Assembly: GCF_000383095.1 (NCBI RefSeq)
Contig: NZ_AORL01000022.1
Coordinates: 124,001 to 188,000 of the forward strand
Origin: Sphingomonas sp. PR090111-T3T-6A
Lineage (GTDB): Bacteria; Pseudomonadota; Alphaproteobacteria; Sphingomonadales; Sphingomonadaceae
Length of the DNA stretch: 64,000 nt
Direction: 5' to 3'
Shown here: one piece after another, positions 16,432-27,786 of the stretch
Layout of the letters: each line of letters begins with the position of its first letter
How positions within the stretch are numbered: position 1 is the stretch's first letter
Translations under genes and position numbers: made by a program
Notes under the pieces: generated by a model
Databases searched by the model: none
Told to the model about the DNA's origin: nothing
What the model saw: only the letters and a program-made list of their open reading frames with translations

Positions 16432-16606
16432 CTCCGGGCGCGAAACAAAGTGCGCGCTTAGACCCGTCATACCGCAAAACCATTAGCCTCGCGAGCCATT
16501 TTGTCGCGAGCGACTGGCGCAACACCGCAGCCGCGTGACAAAGTTGCAACTAACCACGTCGAAATGCTTGCTGAGGCCGGAACGACAAGGCACGGTCCTG
16601 GCCGTC

Positions 16607-17374
16607 ATGCCCGATCTCCTGTCGCTCGCCGCCAATCCCGGTACCTGGATCGCTCTCGCCACGCTCGTGGTGATGGAAGTGGTGTTGGGAATCGACAATC
16701 TCGTCTTCGTCTCGATCCTGTCGAATCGCCTGCCGCCTGCGCAGCAGACGAAGGCGCGCCGGCTCGGCATCGCGCTGGCGCTGGGGCTGCGGCTCGCCCT
16801 GTTGTCGGCGATCGCCTGGCTGGTGGGGCTGACCGCGCCGCTCCTCGATCTCGGCCTGACCGGGCCGCTGGTGGACGGGCATCCCGCTTTCGAGACGGCC
16901 TTCTCGGCGCGCGACCTGATCCTGATCGCGGGCGGCCTGTTCCTGATCTGGAAGGCCACCAAGGAAATCCACCACACGATGGAGGAAGGCAGCGAGAAGC
17001 CCGAATCGGCCCATGCCGGCCATATCGGATTCGGCGCGGCGATCGCCCAGATCGTAGCGCTCGACATCGTCTTCTCGATCGATTCGATCCTGACGGCGGT
17101 CGGCATGACCAACCAGCTTCCGGTGATGGTGGCGGCCGTCGTCATCGCCGTGGGGCTGATGCTGGTCGCCGCCGATCCGCTGGCCCGCTTCATCGGCCGC
17201 AACCCGACGGTGGTGATGCTGGCGCTGGGCTTCCTGCTGATGATCGGCGCGATGCTGATCGCGGACGGCTTCGGCATCCATGTGCCCAGGGGCTATATCT
17301 ATGCCGCGATGGGCTTCTCGGCCAGCGTGGAGGCGCTCAACATGGCCGCGCGGCGGCGGCGCTCACCCCATTGA
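16607..17374 (+). CDS. TerC family integral membrane protein
   Basis: 255 residues from the ATG at 16607; the in-frame ATG at 16535 adds a non-membrane leader and is less likely. Seven or so hydrophobic segments are seen, with the conserved TerC acidic motifs [14 protein letters not shown] (near residue 25) and [13 protein letters not shown] (near residue 150). TerC proteins are linked to metal ion, especially manganese, export and tellurium resistance, and may load metals onto secreted enzymes. It precedes the RNase D/Lpt operon by 31 bases and could be read through into it. Confidence 0.9.
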   Translation: MPDLLSLAANPGTWIALATLVVMEVVLGIDNLVFVSILSNRLPPAQQTKARRLGIALALGLRLALLSAIAWLVGLTAPLLDLGLTGPLVDGHPAFETAFSARDLILIAGGLFLIWKATKEIHHTMEEGSEKPESAHAGHIGFGAAIAQIVALDIVFSIDSILTAVGMTNQLPVMVAAVVIAVGLMLVAADPLARFIGRNPTVVMLALGFLLMIGAMLIADGFGIHVPRGYIYAAMGFSASVEALNMAARRRRSPH

Positions 17375-17405
17375 GCAACGCCGCGCGAAGCCCTATGCGC
17401 GAAGA

Positions 17406-18026
17406 ATGACCGTTTATTTCCACGAGGAAGACCTTCCCGCCGGCGTGTTCGCCCCCGGCGCCGCCGTTGCCGTCGACACCGAGACGATGGGCCTCATCAC
17501 CCCGCGCGACCGGCTGTGCGTCGTCCAGATCTCGGACGGCCGCGGCGACGAGCATCTCGTCCGCTTCGGCCCGGACAGCGACTATGCCGCGCCCAACCTG
17601 CGCGCCGTGCTCGCCGATCCGGACCGGCTGAAGCTCTACCACTTCGCGCGCTTCGATCTCGCGGCGATCCGCCATTATCTGGGCGTGGTCGCGGCGCCGG
17701 TCTATTGCACCAAGATCGCCTCGCGCCTGATCCGCACCTATACCGACCGGCACGGCCTCAAGGAACTGGTGCGCGAGCTGCTCGGCATCGACGTCTCCAA
17801 GCAGCAGCAGTCGTCGGACTGGGGCGCGCCTGAGCTTTCCGACGCGCAGAAGGATTATGCCGCCTCCGACGTGCGCTATCTCCACGCGATGAAGGAGAAG
17901 CTCGACGAGCGCCTGATTCGCGAAGGCCGCATGGCGCTGGCCCAGTCCTGCTTCGACTTCCTGCCCGCCCGCGCCGAGCTGGATCTTGCCGGCTGGCCGG
18001 AGGTGGACATCTTCGCCCATGCCTGA
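17406..18026 (+). CDS. RNase D-type 3'-5' exoribonuclease (DEDDy)
   Basis: 206 residues, a short form with the DEDDy exonuclease domain only and no HRDC domains. Motifs: Exo I VDTETMGL near residue 23, Exo II HFARFDLAAI near 80, Exo III KDYAASDVRYL near 150, with the last tyrosine defining DEDDy. RNase D trims tRNA and other RNA 3' ends. The stop overlaps lptC by 8 bases. This rnd-lptC-lptA-lptB-rpoN order is typical of sphingomonads. Confidence 0.9.
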   Translation: MTVYFHEEDLPAGVFAPGAAVAVDTETMGLITPRDRLCVVQISDGRGDEHLVRFGPDSDYAAPNLRAVLADPDRLKLYHFARFDLAAIRHYLGVVAAPVYCTKIASRLIRTYTDRHGLKELVRELLGIDVSKQQQSSDWGAPELSDAQKDYAASDVRYLHAMKEKLDERLIREGRMALAQSCFDFLPARAELDLAGWPEVDIFAHA

Positions 18027-18690
18027 CAGCGTCGCCGGGCCTCTTTCCGATGCGGCGCGCGCCGAGCGACGCCGCCGGCGGGCCTGGGCGAATCCGGGGT
18101 CGAGCCACGACCGCATCATCGCCATCGCGCGCGTGATGCTGCCGGCGGCGGTGGGCGCGCTCACCGTCGCGCTGGCGACCGCGCCGCTCACCTCGGGGCG
18201 CGACATCTCCTTCGTCCTCTCCAAGGACCGGGTCGCCGTCGCCAAGGAGCGTATGCGCGTGACGCAGGCGCTCTATCGTGGCGAGGATTCGAACGGCCAG
18301 CCCTTCTCGCTGACCGCGAAATCGGCCGTGCAGCAGACCTCGGCCGACCCGATCGTCCGCCTCGACCAGATCTTCGCCAAGATCCAGCTTCAGGGCGGGC
18401 CGGCGGAGCTGGTCGCGCCCAAGGGCCGCTACAATCTCGACAATCAGCGCGTCGCGCTGGACGGCCCGGTCAATTTCCACAGCGCCGACGGCTATACGCT
18501 CCAGACCCACGACGTCATTCTCGACATGCAGAGCCGTCAGCTCGCCAGCCATGCGCCGGTGACCGGCACGATGCCGCTCGGCAACTACAGCGCCGACAGG
18601 ATGCACGCCGATCTCGACAATCATGTGGTCATCCTCGACGGGCACGCCCGCTTGCATATCACGCAGCGAAACGGCACATCGCGGCGATGA
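18019..18690 (+). CDS. lptC: LPS export ABC transporter periplasmic protein LptC
   Basis: 223 residues. A basic cytoplasmic segment (RAERRRRRAW) precedes one membrane anchor near residues 35-55, then a periplasmic beta-jellyroll-like region with repeats such as DNQRVALDGPVNFHSADGY. LptC takes lipopolysaccharide from the LptB2FG transporter and hands it to LptA. It is longer at the N-terminus than E. coli LptC (191). The identification rests on the fold-like beta repeats and on its position directly before lptA, which overlaps its stop by 4 bases. Confidence 0.87.
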   Translation: MPDSVAGPLSDAARAERRRRRAWANPGSSHDRIIAIARVMLPAAVGALTVALATAPLTSGRDISFVLSKDRVAVAKERMRVTQALYRGEDSNGQPFSLTAKSAVQQTSADPIVRLDQIFAKIQLQGGPAELVAPKGRYNLDNQRVALDGPVNFHSADGYTLQTHDVILDMQSRQLASHAPVTGTMPLGNYSADRMHADLDNHVVILDGHARLHITQRNGTSRR

Positions 18691-19313
18691 AACTCGCCAC
18701 GCCTTCCATGCTTGCCGCCTTCGCGCTGGTCGCGGGGGGCGCCGGCCTTGCCCATGCCCAGCAGAAGCATGACAGCAACGCGCCGATCGACTGGAACGCG
18801 GACCGTATGGAGGTCCACGACAAGGATCATCGTGCGATCCTGATCGGCAACGTCAAGGCCGTGCAGCAGGACATGACGCTCACCGCCGACCGCGCGACCG
18901 CCAATTATACCGGCAGCGTCGCCAACAGCGGCGGCACGGGCTCGGGCGGCGGCAATCCGCAGGTCCACCGGCTGGACGCCAACGGCCATGTCGTCGTCAC
19001 CCGCCCCAACGAGGTCGCGCACGGCGAATATGGCATCTACGATCTCGACAAGCGGCTGGTCACGCTGATCGGCAACGTCACGCTCGACCGCACCGGTCCC
19101 AATGCCGGCACGGTTCGCGGCGGGCGGCTGGTCATCAACCTCAACACCAATCAGGCCAACATGGATGGCAGCGCGGTCGGCGGCAACGGCTCGGCCGGCG
19201 CCGGTGGCCGGGTGTCGGGTCGTTTCACCGTGCCCCAGCACGACAATGACAAGAATTCGTCCGGTACGCCGGCCGCCAAGCCCGCCACCGCGCCGAAGCC
19301 GGCACAATCCTGA
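18687..19313 (+). CDS. lptA: Lipopolysaccharide transport periplasmic protein LptA
   Basis: 208 residues with a signal peptide ending AHAQQ near residue 25. The OstA/LptA pattern is clear: DWNADRMEVHDKDHRAILIGNV-type strands (seen from residue 35), DMTLTADRATANYTG and VTRPNEVAHGEYGIYD. LptA forms the periplasmic bridge carrying LPS to the outer membrane. A Gly/Ser-rich loop (near residues 82-90) and a Pro/Ala-rich C-terminal tail are extensions compared with E. coli LptA (185). The ATGA overlap with lptC indicates translational coupling. Confidence 0.92.
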   Translation: MKLATPSMLAAFALVAGGAGLAHAQQKHDSNAPIDWNADRMEVHDKDHRAILIGNVKAVQQDMTLTADRATANYTGSVANSGGTGSGGGNPQVHRLDANGHVVVTRPNEVAHGEYGIYDLDKRLVTLIGNVTLDRTGPNAGTVRGGRLVINLNTNQANMDGSAVGGNGSAGAGGRVSGRFTVPQHDNDKNSSGTPAAKPATAPKPAQS

Positions 19314-19396
19314 CGCGGCGTCCGCCGGGGCTTGATCGCCCGGCAGGACGCCTGCCAGATGTCCGGGGCCGCACTCGCCCAAGAGATCGATAGACG

Positions 19397-20173
19397 ATGA
19401 ACGACAACGCACCCTCCCACCGCGACAGCGCCCAGCCCGCGCCGCCGCAGACGCGCGCGCTGTCGATCGTCTCGATCGCCAAGGCCTATGACGGGCGGCC
19501 CGTGCTCCAGGACGTCAGCCTCGAAGTGGCGCGCGGCGAGGTGGTCGGCCTGCTCGGCCCCAACGGCGCCGGCAAGACGACCTGCTTCTATTCGGTGATG
19601 GGCCTCGTGAAGCCCGACGCGGGGCGCATCCTCCTGGACGGCGAGGACATCACCGCGCTTCCGATGTATCGCCGCGCGATCCTCGGCCTCGGCTATCTGC
19701 CGCAGGAAACTTCGATCTTCCGCGGGCTGACCGTCGCGCAGAACATCTCCTCGGTGCTGGAGATGAGCGAGCCCGATCCCGAGCAGCGCGAGAAGCGTCT
19801 CGCGACGCTGCTGGAGGAGTTCCACATCGGCCACCTCCGCGACGCGCGCGCCACCGCGCTGTCGGGCGGCGAGCGCCGCCGCTGCGAGATCGCCCGCGCG
19901 CTGGCCGGCGAGCCCTCGATCATGCTGCTAGACGAGCCCTTCGCCGGCATCGACCCGATCTCGATCAGCGACATCCGCGATCTGGTGAAGGATCTGAAGC
20001 GCCGCGACATCGGCGTGCTCATCACCGACCACAATGTCCGCGAGACGTTGGACATCGTCGACCGCGCCTGCATCATCTATGATGGCAAGGTGCTGTTCCA
20101 GGGATCGCCGGCCGCGCTGGTCGCCAATCCCGACGTGCGGCGCCTCTATCTGGGCGAGGGATTCGCACTGTGA
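19397..20173 (+). CDS. lptB: LPS export ABC transporter ATP-binding protein LptB
   Basis: 258 residues, slightly longer than the usual 240 because of a 25-residue Pro/Gln-rich N-terminal leader. Walker A GPNGAGKTT near residues 54-62, signature LSGGERRR near 154, Walker B IMLLDEPFAGIDP near 175, and the LptB-typical switch TDHNVRETL. It powers LPS extraction from the inner membrane with LptF and LptG, which are not in this window. It is preceded by an 83-base gap after lptA and followed 46 bases later by rpoN. Confidence 0.96.
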   Translation: MNDNAPSHRDSAQPAPPQTRALSIVSIAKAYDGRPVLQDVSLEVARGEVVGLLGPNGAGKTTCFYSVMGLVKPDAGRILLDGEDITALPMYRRAILGLGYLPQETSIFRGLTVAQNISSVLEMSEPDPEQREKRLATLLEEFHIGHLRDARATALSGGERRRCEIARALAGEPSIMLLDEPFAGIDPISISDIRDLVKDLKRRDIGVLITDHNVRETLDIVDRACIIYDGKVLFQGSPAALVANPDVRRLYLGEGFAL

Positions 20174-20219
20174 CTCATTGCCGCCCTTCCGGCGGTAAGC
20201 GCTAGCGACGGGGCCAGCA

Positions 20220-21725
20220 ATGGCGCTCGGCCCTCGCCTCGACCTGCGCCAGTCGCAGTCGCTGGTGATGACGCCGCAACTCCAGCAGGCGATCAAGCTG
20301 CTGGCGCTCTCCAACCTCGAGATCGAGGCGTTCATCGCCGAGGAGCTGGAGAAGAACCCCCTGATCGAGGCCGGCGCTTCCGACGAGGGGGACGGCCCGC
20401 TCCCCGGCAACGACGACGCGTCCGACGGCGACGGCGGCGCCGAATCCGAGCCGACCGACGCGCTTTCCGGCCTCTCCGGGGGCGATGGCGAGGCCCCGCT
20501 CGACGTCGACTATGCGGCCGAGACCTTCCACCATGATTCCCCCTCGGACATGCCCTCCGGCCAGGGTCTCGACGGCTCGCTCGGGCTCGACAGCAGCGCC
20601 ACGGGCGGCAGCGAAGGCGGGGACTTCCAGGATTCACTCACCGGCAGCCTCACGCTCGCGGACCATCTGATGGCGCAGGCGGGCGCCGTGCTGTCGGGCG
20701 AGAAACTGCTGATCGCCGGCCACATCGTCGATGCGCTGGACGAGGCGGGCTATCTCACCACGCCGCTGCTCGACATCGCCGAGCGGCTGGGCGTGGCGCT
20801 CTGCGACGTCGAGCGCGTGCTGGGCGTGGTGCAGGGCTTCGATCCCACCGGCATCGGCGCGCGCGACCTCGCCGAGTGCCTCGCGCTCCAGGCGAGGGAG
20901 GCGGATCGCTACGATCCCGCCATGGCGGCGCTGATCGGCCATCTCGATCTGCTCGCGCGCGGCGGCCTGCCGCAGCTCCGCCGGCTCTGCGGCGTGGACG
21001 ACGAGGATCTGGCGGACATGATCCGCGAGCTGCGCGCCTATGACCCCAAGCCCGGCCTCCGCTTCGCGCCCAGCGACACGCAGACGGTGGTGGCGGACAT
21101 CTTCGTCGCGCGCACCGCCACCGGCTGGGCGATCGAGCTGAACAACGCCACCCTCCCCCGGCTGATCGTCAACCGCGGCTATTATGCCGAGCTGTCCGGC
21201 GCCGCCCACGATCAGGCGAGTCGGGCGTGGCTCGGCGAATGCCTGCAAAGCGCCAACTGGCTGCTGAAGGCGCTCGATCAGCGCGCGCGCACCATCATCA
21301 AGGTCGCCACCGAGATCGTGAAGCAGCAGGAAGGCTTCTTCCGCCACGGCGTCGAGCATCTGCGCCCGCTGACGCTGAAGCACGTGGCCGATGCCATCGG
21401 AATGCACGAGTCGACGGTCAGCCGCGTCACGACGAACAAATATATGTCCTGCGACCGCGGGCTGTTCGAACTCAAATATTTCTTCACGAGCGCGATCCAG
21501 GCGGCCGATGGCGGCGAGGCGGCTTCGGCGCAGGCGGTGAAGAGCCATATCGCCAAACTGATCGCCGACGAGCCGGCCAACGCCATCCTCTCCGACGATT
21601 CGCTCGTCGATCTGCTGCGCGAGCGAGGGTTCGATATCGCGCGGCGCACCGTGGCCAAATATCGCGAATCGCTCGGCCTCGGCTCGTCGGTGCAGCGTCG
21701 GCGCCAGAAATTGCTGGCGCGCTGA
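20220..21725 (+). CDS. rpoN: RNA polymerase sigma-54 factor
   Basis: 501 residues with all three regions: N-terminal glutamine-rich activator-interaction region (LRQSQSLVMTPQLQQAI from about residue 7), an acidic low-complexity linker at about 50-135 that is longer than in E. coli, the core-binding and helix-turn-helix region (HESTVSRVTTNKYM), and the RpoN box ARRTVAKYRE near 474, which reads the -24 element. It directs transcription from -24/-12 promoters with enhancer-binding proteins. The lptB-rpoN linkage is widespread in Proteobacteria, but hpf and ptsN, often next, are not found downstream here. Confidence 0.96.
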   Translation: MALGPRLDLRQSQSLVMTPQLQQAIKLLALSNLEIEAFIAEELEKNPLIEAGASDEGDGPLPGNDDASDGDGGAESEPTDALSGLSGGDGEAPLDVDYAAETFHHDSPSDMPSGQGLDGSLGLDSSATGGSEGGDFQDSLTGSLTLADHLMAQAGAVLSGEKLLIAGHIVDALDEAGYLTTPLLDIAERLGVALCDVERVLGVVQGFDPTGIGARDLAECLALQAREADRYDPAMAALIGHLDLLARGGLPQLRRLCGVDDEDLADMIRELRAYDPKPGLRFAPSDTQTVVADIFVARTATGWAIELNNATLPRLIVNRGYYAELSGAAHDQASRAWLGECLQSANWLLKALDQRARTIIKVATEIVKQQEGFFRHGVEHLRPLTLKHVADAIGMHESTVSRVTTNKYMSCDRGLFELKYFFTSAIQAADGGEAASAQAVKSHIAKLIADEPANAILSDDSLVDLLRERGFDIARRTVAKYRESLGLGSSVQRRRQKLLAR

Positions 21726-21735
21726 TCCGCGGCCC

Positions 21736-21764
21736 AAAAAAAAGGCCGCCCCAAGGGACGGCCT
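21736..21764 (-). terminator. Rho-independent terminator, minus strand, downstream of rpoN
   Basis: A G+C-rich stem (AGGCCG at 21743-21748 with CGGCCT at 21759-21764, plus an inner CCC/GGG) is followed on the minus strand by eight T residues. On the plus strand the same hairpin is followed only by GAAGTTTT, so it might also stop rpoN transcription, but less well. No protein gene on the minus strand explains it. Confidence 0.75.
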
Positions 21765-21886
21765 GAAGTTTTAGGAGAGGATGCCTGAAAGGCAGCTTCT
21801 TTGTGCATCGCATCATGAATTTTTGCAAGTGCGAACAATCTAATCATGATTGCGCTACCGGAAAGCCGGTTTGCAAAAAGCGCAAA
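21736..21886 (-). ncRNA. Candidate small RNA with exposed CCUCUCCU and its own terminator
   Basis: The minus strand here could fold into three hairpins: a 5' one (TTGCGCT with AGCGCAA enclosing ACCGG-CTTT-CCGGT, plus coordinates 21850-21885), a small TGCCT-TTC-AGGCA stem (21782-21794), and the T8 terminator. Between the last two lies single-stranded CCTCTCCT (21773-21780), an anti-Shine-Dalgarno-type sequence like those of several alphaproteobacterial sRNAs. The 5' end is a guess and no clear promoter was found. The alternative is a 20-codon plus-strand open frame at 21781-21843 preceded by AGGAGAGG. Confidence 0.33.
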
Positions 21887-22023
21887 AGGTTCCGCCTCCC
21901 TATCCGCAGCATGGCACGGCTCACCGCCCGCGTTACCTCTTCCGGGAAACTTGACGGACTCCCGGCTCCCGATCGAGATGGCGCCACGCTGCCAATCCGG
22001 GGGGAGCGGCGCGGGAGTAGGTT

Positions 22024-23007
22024 GTGGCGATCTTCGAGATCGGGCTGGATGACCTCCAGCAAGGCGTGCTGGCGGCTGCCTTCCTGCATGGCGCGGTAGC
22101 GGCGATCATCCGCTGCGACGGGCGGCTGCGTGCGCTGTGGCAGCGGCTGCTCGAAAATCCGGCGGAGACGCTCCCCTGGGAAGCGCCGCTGATCGATATC
22201 GCGCGCAACCATCACGGCTCCGGCGACATCACGGTGAGCCTCGGCGACGTCTATTATTTCCAGCCCGGCCTGCACGGCTATATCGCCCGCAAGCTGGAGA
22301 TCGACCGCCCGCCGGGCGCGGGTCCGGCGGCGCTGCACCCGTCCCGCTTCCATCAGGGCAGTTCGACCTATGCGCCGCCCGCCGACCTGATCGACGAATG
22401 CTGTGCGATCACCGACAGGATATCCTTGGCCATGACCCCCGAGCGGGAGGAGGCCCAAGGCTACAAGGTCACCGTCCAGCGGCTCAAATATCAGAGCAGC
22501 AGCGACGATCTCGGCCTGCTCACGGAGCTGACCGCCCATTCGCTCGGCCGTTGGGGACGACTCGGCTTCGCGATCGATTGCCAGCGCCAGCATCTCGCCG
22601 GCGCGCTCGCCCGCAAGGGACCGGCCGACCTCTACGGGCTGCTGATGATGGTGCCGCTCGCCCGGAACGTGGCGCAGGCGGCCAATACCCTGGCCGGGCG
22701 AATCGACGGCCGCTACCGGATCAACGACGACCAGCGGGTGATCGAGGGGCCGCATGTCGACAGCCGGCTGTTCACCGGACTGTGCGGGCGACGCGCCAAT
22801 ATCCACACGCAAGTCTATACAGGCGACCGCTGGGAGGAGCTGCCGGTCGGGCTCGATTCGATCGCGGTCTTCCCCGGCCGGCTGGCGGAACGCCGCTATG
22901 GCCTGCCGGCGACGCTCCACCGGGTGCTGCAACAGGGCGGAGACCCCGTGCCGAAGCCCGACGATCCCCGCACCTCCAATGTCACGCTGCTGCTCGGCGC
23001 GACCTGA
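22024..23007 (+). CDS. Divergent 2-oxoglutarate/Fe(II) oxygenase-like protein
   Basis: 327 residues from a GTG with GGGAG upstream. I do not know a named family, but the C-terminal part carries the pattern of isopenicillin N synthase-like dioxygenases: H-x-D (His244, Asp246), then G-W/E-E-L-P-V, a second His at 299 followed by RV, and R-x-S (Arg316, Ser318), the expected 2-oxoglutarate contact. The N-terminal half fits the family's preceding DIOX_N-like region loosely. It stands alone between rpoN and gyrB. Its stop TGA directly abuts the gyrB stop on the other strand (TGATCA, no gap). The substrate is unknown. Confidence 0.7.
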   Translation: MAIFEIGLDDLQQGVLAAAFLHGAVAAIIRCDGRLRALWQRLLENPAETLPWEAPLIDIARNHHGSGDITVSLGDVYYFQPGLHGYIARKLEIDRPPGAGPAALHPSRFHQGSSTYAPPADLIDECCAITDRISLAMTPEREEAQGYKVTVQRLKYQSSSDDLGLLTELTAHSLGRWGRLGFAIDCQRQHLAGALARKGPADLYGLLMMVPLARNVAQAANTLAGRIDGRYRINDDQRVIEGPHVDSRLFTGLCGRRANIHTQVYTGDRWEELPVGLDSIAVFPGRLAERRYGLPATLHRVLQQGGDPVPKPDDPRTSNVTLLLGAT

Positions 23008-25494
<2,487 letters not shown>

Positions 25495-25764
25495 CTAAAG
25501 CGAAATGGGGAGCTTTCGCGGCAGGATGGCGATGGAAAGATACGGGCTGCGATCCGTATCGATCGAGATGCTGACCGCGGTGAGCCCGCACGGCACTTCG
25601 CGGCCGGCGATATGGGCGGCGACGCGGCAGGCATGCTCATGCACCTGCCCGAACGGCAGCGCGAGTATCGAGACGAAGATCATGCCGCAGAGCGCCAGCG
25701 TGGCCAGCATGTCGCGGCGGATCGCACGGCGGCGGTTTCGCTGGCGGTAGCGGTCGTTCGACAT
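25495..25764 (-). CDS. Small single-pass membrane hypothetical protein
   Basis: 89 residues: a strongly basic N-terminus (RYRQRNRRRAIRRD), one hydrophobic segment (MLATLALCGMIFVSILALPF) and a short C-terminal part with two cysteines that could face the periplasm. The charge bias predicts N-in topology. It lies 30 bases before gyrB on the same strand and 52 bases after the OmpA gene. A small CAGGC-GAA-GCCTG hairpin at 25479-25491 separates it from gyrB. No family recognised, so the gene is called from codon pattern and plausible topology. Confidence 0.5.
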   Translation of the reverse strand: MSNDRYRQRNRRRAIRRDMLATLALCGMIFVSILALPFGQVHEHACRVAAHIAGREVPCGLTAVSISIDTDRSPYLSIAILPRKLPISL

Positions 25765-25816
25765 GGCGCCGGCTCATATCAGGCCGCCGCCGCCACCGCC
25801 AGCGTTCCGCCTGTCA

Positions 25817-26599
25817 TTAGTCGAAGCGGCTTGCCCGTTGGCCGAGAAGAGTCAGCTCCACCCGGCGGTTGAGGCGCATCCCCCGGTCCGTGGCGTTGCT
25901 GGCGACGGGATCGGCCTCGCCATGGCCGCGCACGCGGAATCGCGCATGGATGACGCCCATGCCCTCCAGCGCAGCGCGCACGCTCTCCGCCCGGCGCTCG
26001 GAGAGATTCTGGTTGTGCGCGTCCGACCCGCGGCTGTCCGTATAGCCGTCGATCGAGATCTTCACGCCCGGCTCGGCGCGCAGATAGCCGGCCAGCGCGC
26101 GCAGCCTGTCGAGCGCACCGGGGCGCAGATCGGCGCTGTCGGTGCGGAACAGCACGTCCTCGCCCATCGTCATGCGCGCGCCTTCCGGCGTGTCGCGGAA
26201 ATGATAGCCGCGCATCGCCCCGCGATCCCAGCCGGCCGGCGCCGGCACGGCCACCGGGCGATCTGCCCAGCGCCAGTCGAACCGGCCGCGATCGGGGCCG
26301 ACCGCATCGGCGAAGGCGCGGTTGGCGGCGCGCGCCTCCTCGGGCGTGAGGAAGCCGTCATGGCGCCAGTCGAAATTGCGCAGCACGAAGGCGCGCCCGC
26401 GCCGCGTGTCACGCAGCTCCGGGAACAGCAGCCGCACGCCGGGCCCGCGCAGATCATAGGCGCGCGCATCGCCGTCGCGGCCGCCGCCCCAATCCCAGCG
26501 GCCGGGCGACCAGTGCCCCTGCGCGAAGGCCGGCGCGGTGAAAGCCCCGCCCGCCAGAATGACCGCCAGACCGGCGGCCAGGATACGCTTCCTGCTCAT
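25817..26599 (-). CDS. OmpA family protein with an EF-hand-like segment
   Basis: 260 residues from the ATG at 26599 (AGGAG 8 bases upstream); an upstream in-frame ATG at 26704 would run into recF. Signal peptide ends AFAQG near residue 27. Residues 77-88 (DWRHDGFLTPEE) fit a calcium-binding EF-hand loop except at position 3. The C-terminal third is an OmpA/MotB domain that binds peptidoglycan (VKISIDGYTDSRGSDAHN, LSERRAESVRAAL, and NRRVEL). It is therefore likely periplasmic or outer-membrane associated. It sits between recF and gyrB on the same strand. Confidence 0.88.
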   Translation of the reverse strand: MSRKRILAAGLAVILAGGAFTAPAFAQGHWSPGRWDWGGGRDGDARAYDLRGPGVRLLFPELRDTRRGRAFVLRNFDWRHDGFLTPEEARAANRAFADAVGPDRGRFDWRWADRPVAVPAPAGWDRGAMRGYHFRDTPEGARMTMGEDVLFRTDSADLRPGALDRLRALAGYLRAEPGVKISIDGYTDSRGSDAHNQNLSERRAESVRAALEGMGVIHARFRVRGHGEADPVASNATDRGMRLNRRVELTLLGQRASRFD

Positions 26600-26681
26600 C
26601 GTCACTCCTCCTCTTCCCCGTGTGCGGGAGGAATGCGGGAGCGGCCTTGAACGCTCCGTGAGCGGAACAGAAAGCCGGGGT

Positions 26682-27755
26682 TCAGGCGGGATGCACCGCT
26701 CCATCCGCGACGTGGAGCCATGTCGCCCGCCCCAGCCCCTCGAACAGCGCGCGTTCGGTGCCCGTCATCCACACCTGACCGCCACCGGCCGCCAACCGCT
26801 CGAACAGCGCGGCGCGGCGCAGCGGATCGAGATGCGCCGCCACCTCGTCGAGCAGCAGCAGCGGCGGACGGGCGAGACGTTCGGCGACGAGATCCGCATG
26901 GGCGAGCACGATCGCGAGGAGCAGCGCCTTCTGCTCGCCGGTTGAGCAACGGTCGGCAGGCTGGGCCTTGCCGAGATGGGTGACGAGCAGGTCCGAGCGG
27001 TGCGGGCCGGCGAGCGTCCGCCCGGCGGCGGTATCGCGAGCGCGGCCGGCGCGCAATTCGGCGGCGAAGCTGGCTTCGTCCGCCGCCGGCCAGCCGTCGA
27101 GCGCGAGGCCGGCGCGGGCGAACGGTCCCTCAGGCTGGTCGGCGAGGCGCGCGGCGAGCGCGGCGACGGTGCGGACACGGGCTGCGGCGATGGCGGCGCC
27201 ATGCTCTGCCATGCCCGCCTCCAGCGCGGCCAGCCAGGCGGGATCTGCGCCCTCCGGCTCGGCGAGCAGCTTGTTGCGCGCACGCATGGCGGCCTCGTAC
27301 CGCGCGGCGTGATGGCCATGCGCCGGCTCCATCGCCAGCACCAGCCGATCAAGGAAACGGCGGCGGCCGCTCGCGCCTTCAGCGAAAAGCCTGTCCATCG
27401 CAGGGGTCAGCCACAGGACCGACAGCCATTCGGAGAGCGCCGTCGCCGCGGCGCTCGCGCCGTTGATGCGCACCTGCCGCCGCTCGGGCGCGCTGGGCGT
27501 GGTGCCCGTGCCGATCTCGACATCCTCGCCCAGACGTGCCGCCACCGCGAAGCCGCCCGCTCCACCGCTCCGCGCCATCTCGGAGAGTGCCGCGCCGCGC
27601 AATCCCTTGCCCGGCGCGAGCAGCGAGACGGCCTCCAGCACATTGGTCTTGCCCGCACCGTTCTCGCCGGTGAGCACGACGAAGCCCGGCCCAGCCTCGA
27701 TGCTGGCCGCGGCATAGGATCGGAAATCGGTGAGGATCAGGCGGGAGGCATGCAC
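26682..27755 (-). CDS. recF: DNA replication and repair protein RecF
   Basis: 357 residues. SMC-like ATPase: Walker [10 protein letters not shown] near residue 30, the RecF signature [18 protein letters not shown] and Walker [14 protein letters not shown]. RecF loads RecA at gapped DNA with RecO and RecR. It lies between dnaN and gyrB, as in the ancestral dnaA-dnaN-recF-gyrB cluster, but with unrelated genes inserted on both sides. The next gene, for the OmpA-like protein, starts 82 bases downstream. Confidence 0.94.
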   Translation of the reverse strand: MHASRLILTDFRSYAAASIEAGPGFVVLTGENGAGKTNVLEAVSLLAPGKGLRGAALSEMARSGGAGGFAVAARLGEDVEIGTGTTPSAPERRQVRINGASAAATALSEWLSVLWLTPAMDRLFAEGASGRRRFLDRLVLAMEPAHGHHAARYEAAMRARNKLLAEPEGADPAWLAALEAGMAEHGAAIAAARVRTVAALAARLADQPEGPFARAGLALDGWPAADEASFAAELRAGRARDTAAGRTLAGPHRSDLLVTHLGKAQPADRCSTGEQKALLLAIVLAHADLVAERLARPPLLLLDEVAAHLDPLRRAALFERLAAGGGQVWMTGTERALFEGLGRATWLHVADGAVHPA

Positions 27756-27786
27756 GCCCTCCTCCCTAGGCTTCCGGCGCGCGCGA

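Noticed and set aside
21850-21893. GGAACC before the candidate sRNA as an EcfG-type -35 box
   Set aside because: No CGTT/GTT -10 element lies at the required distance downstream on the minus strand.
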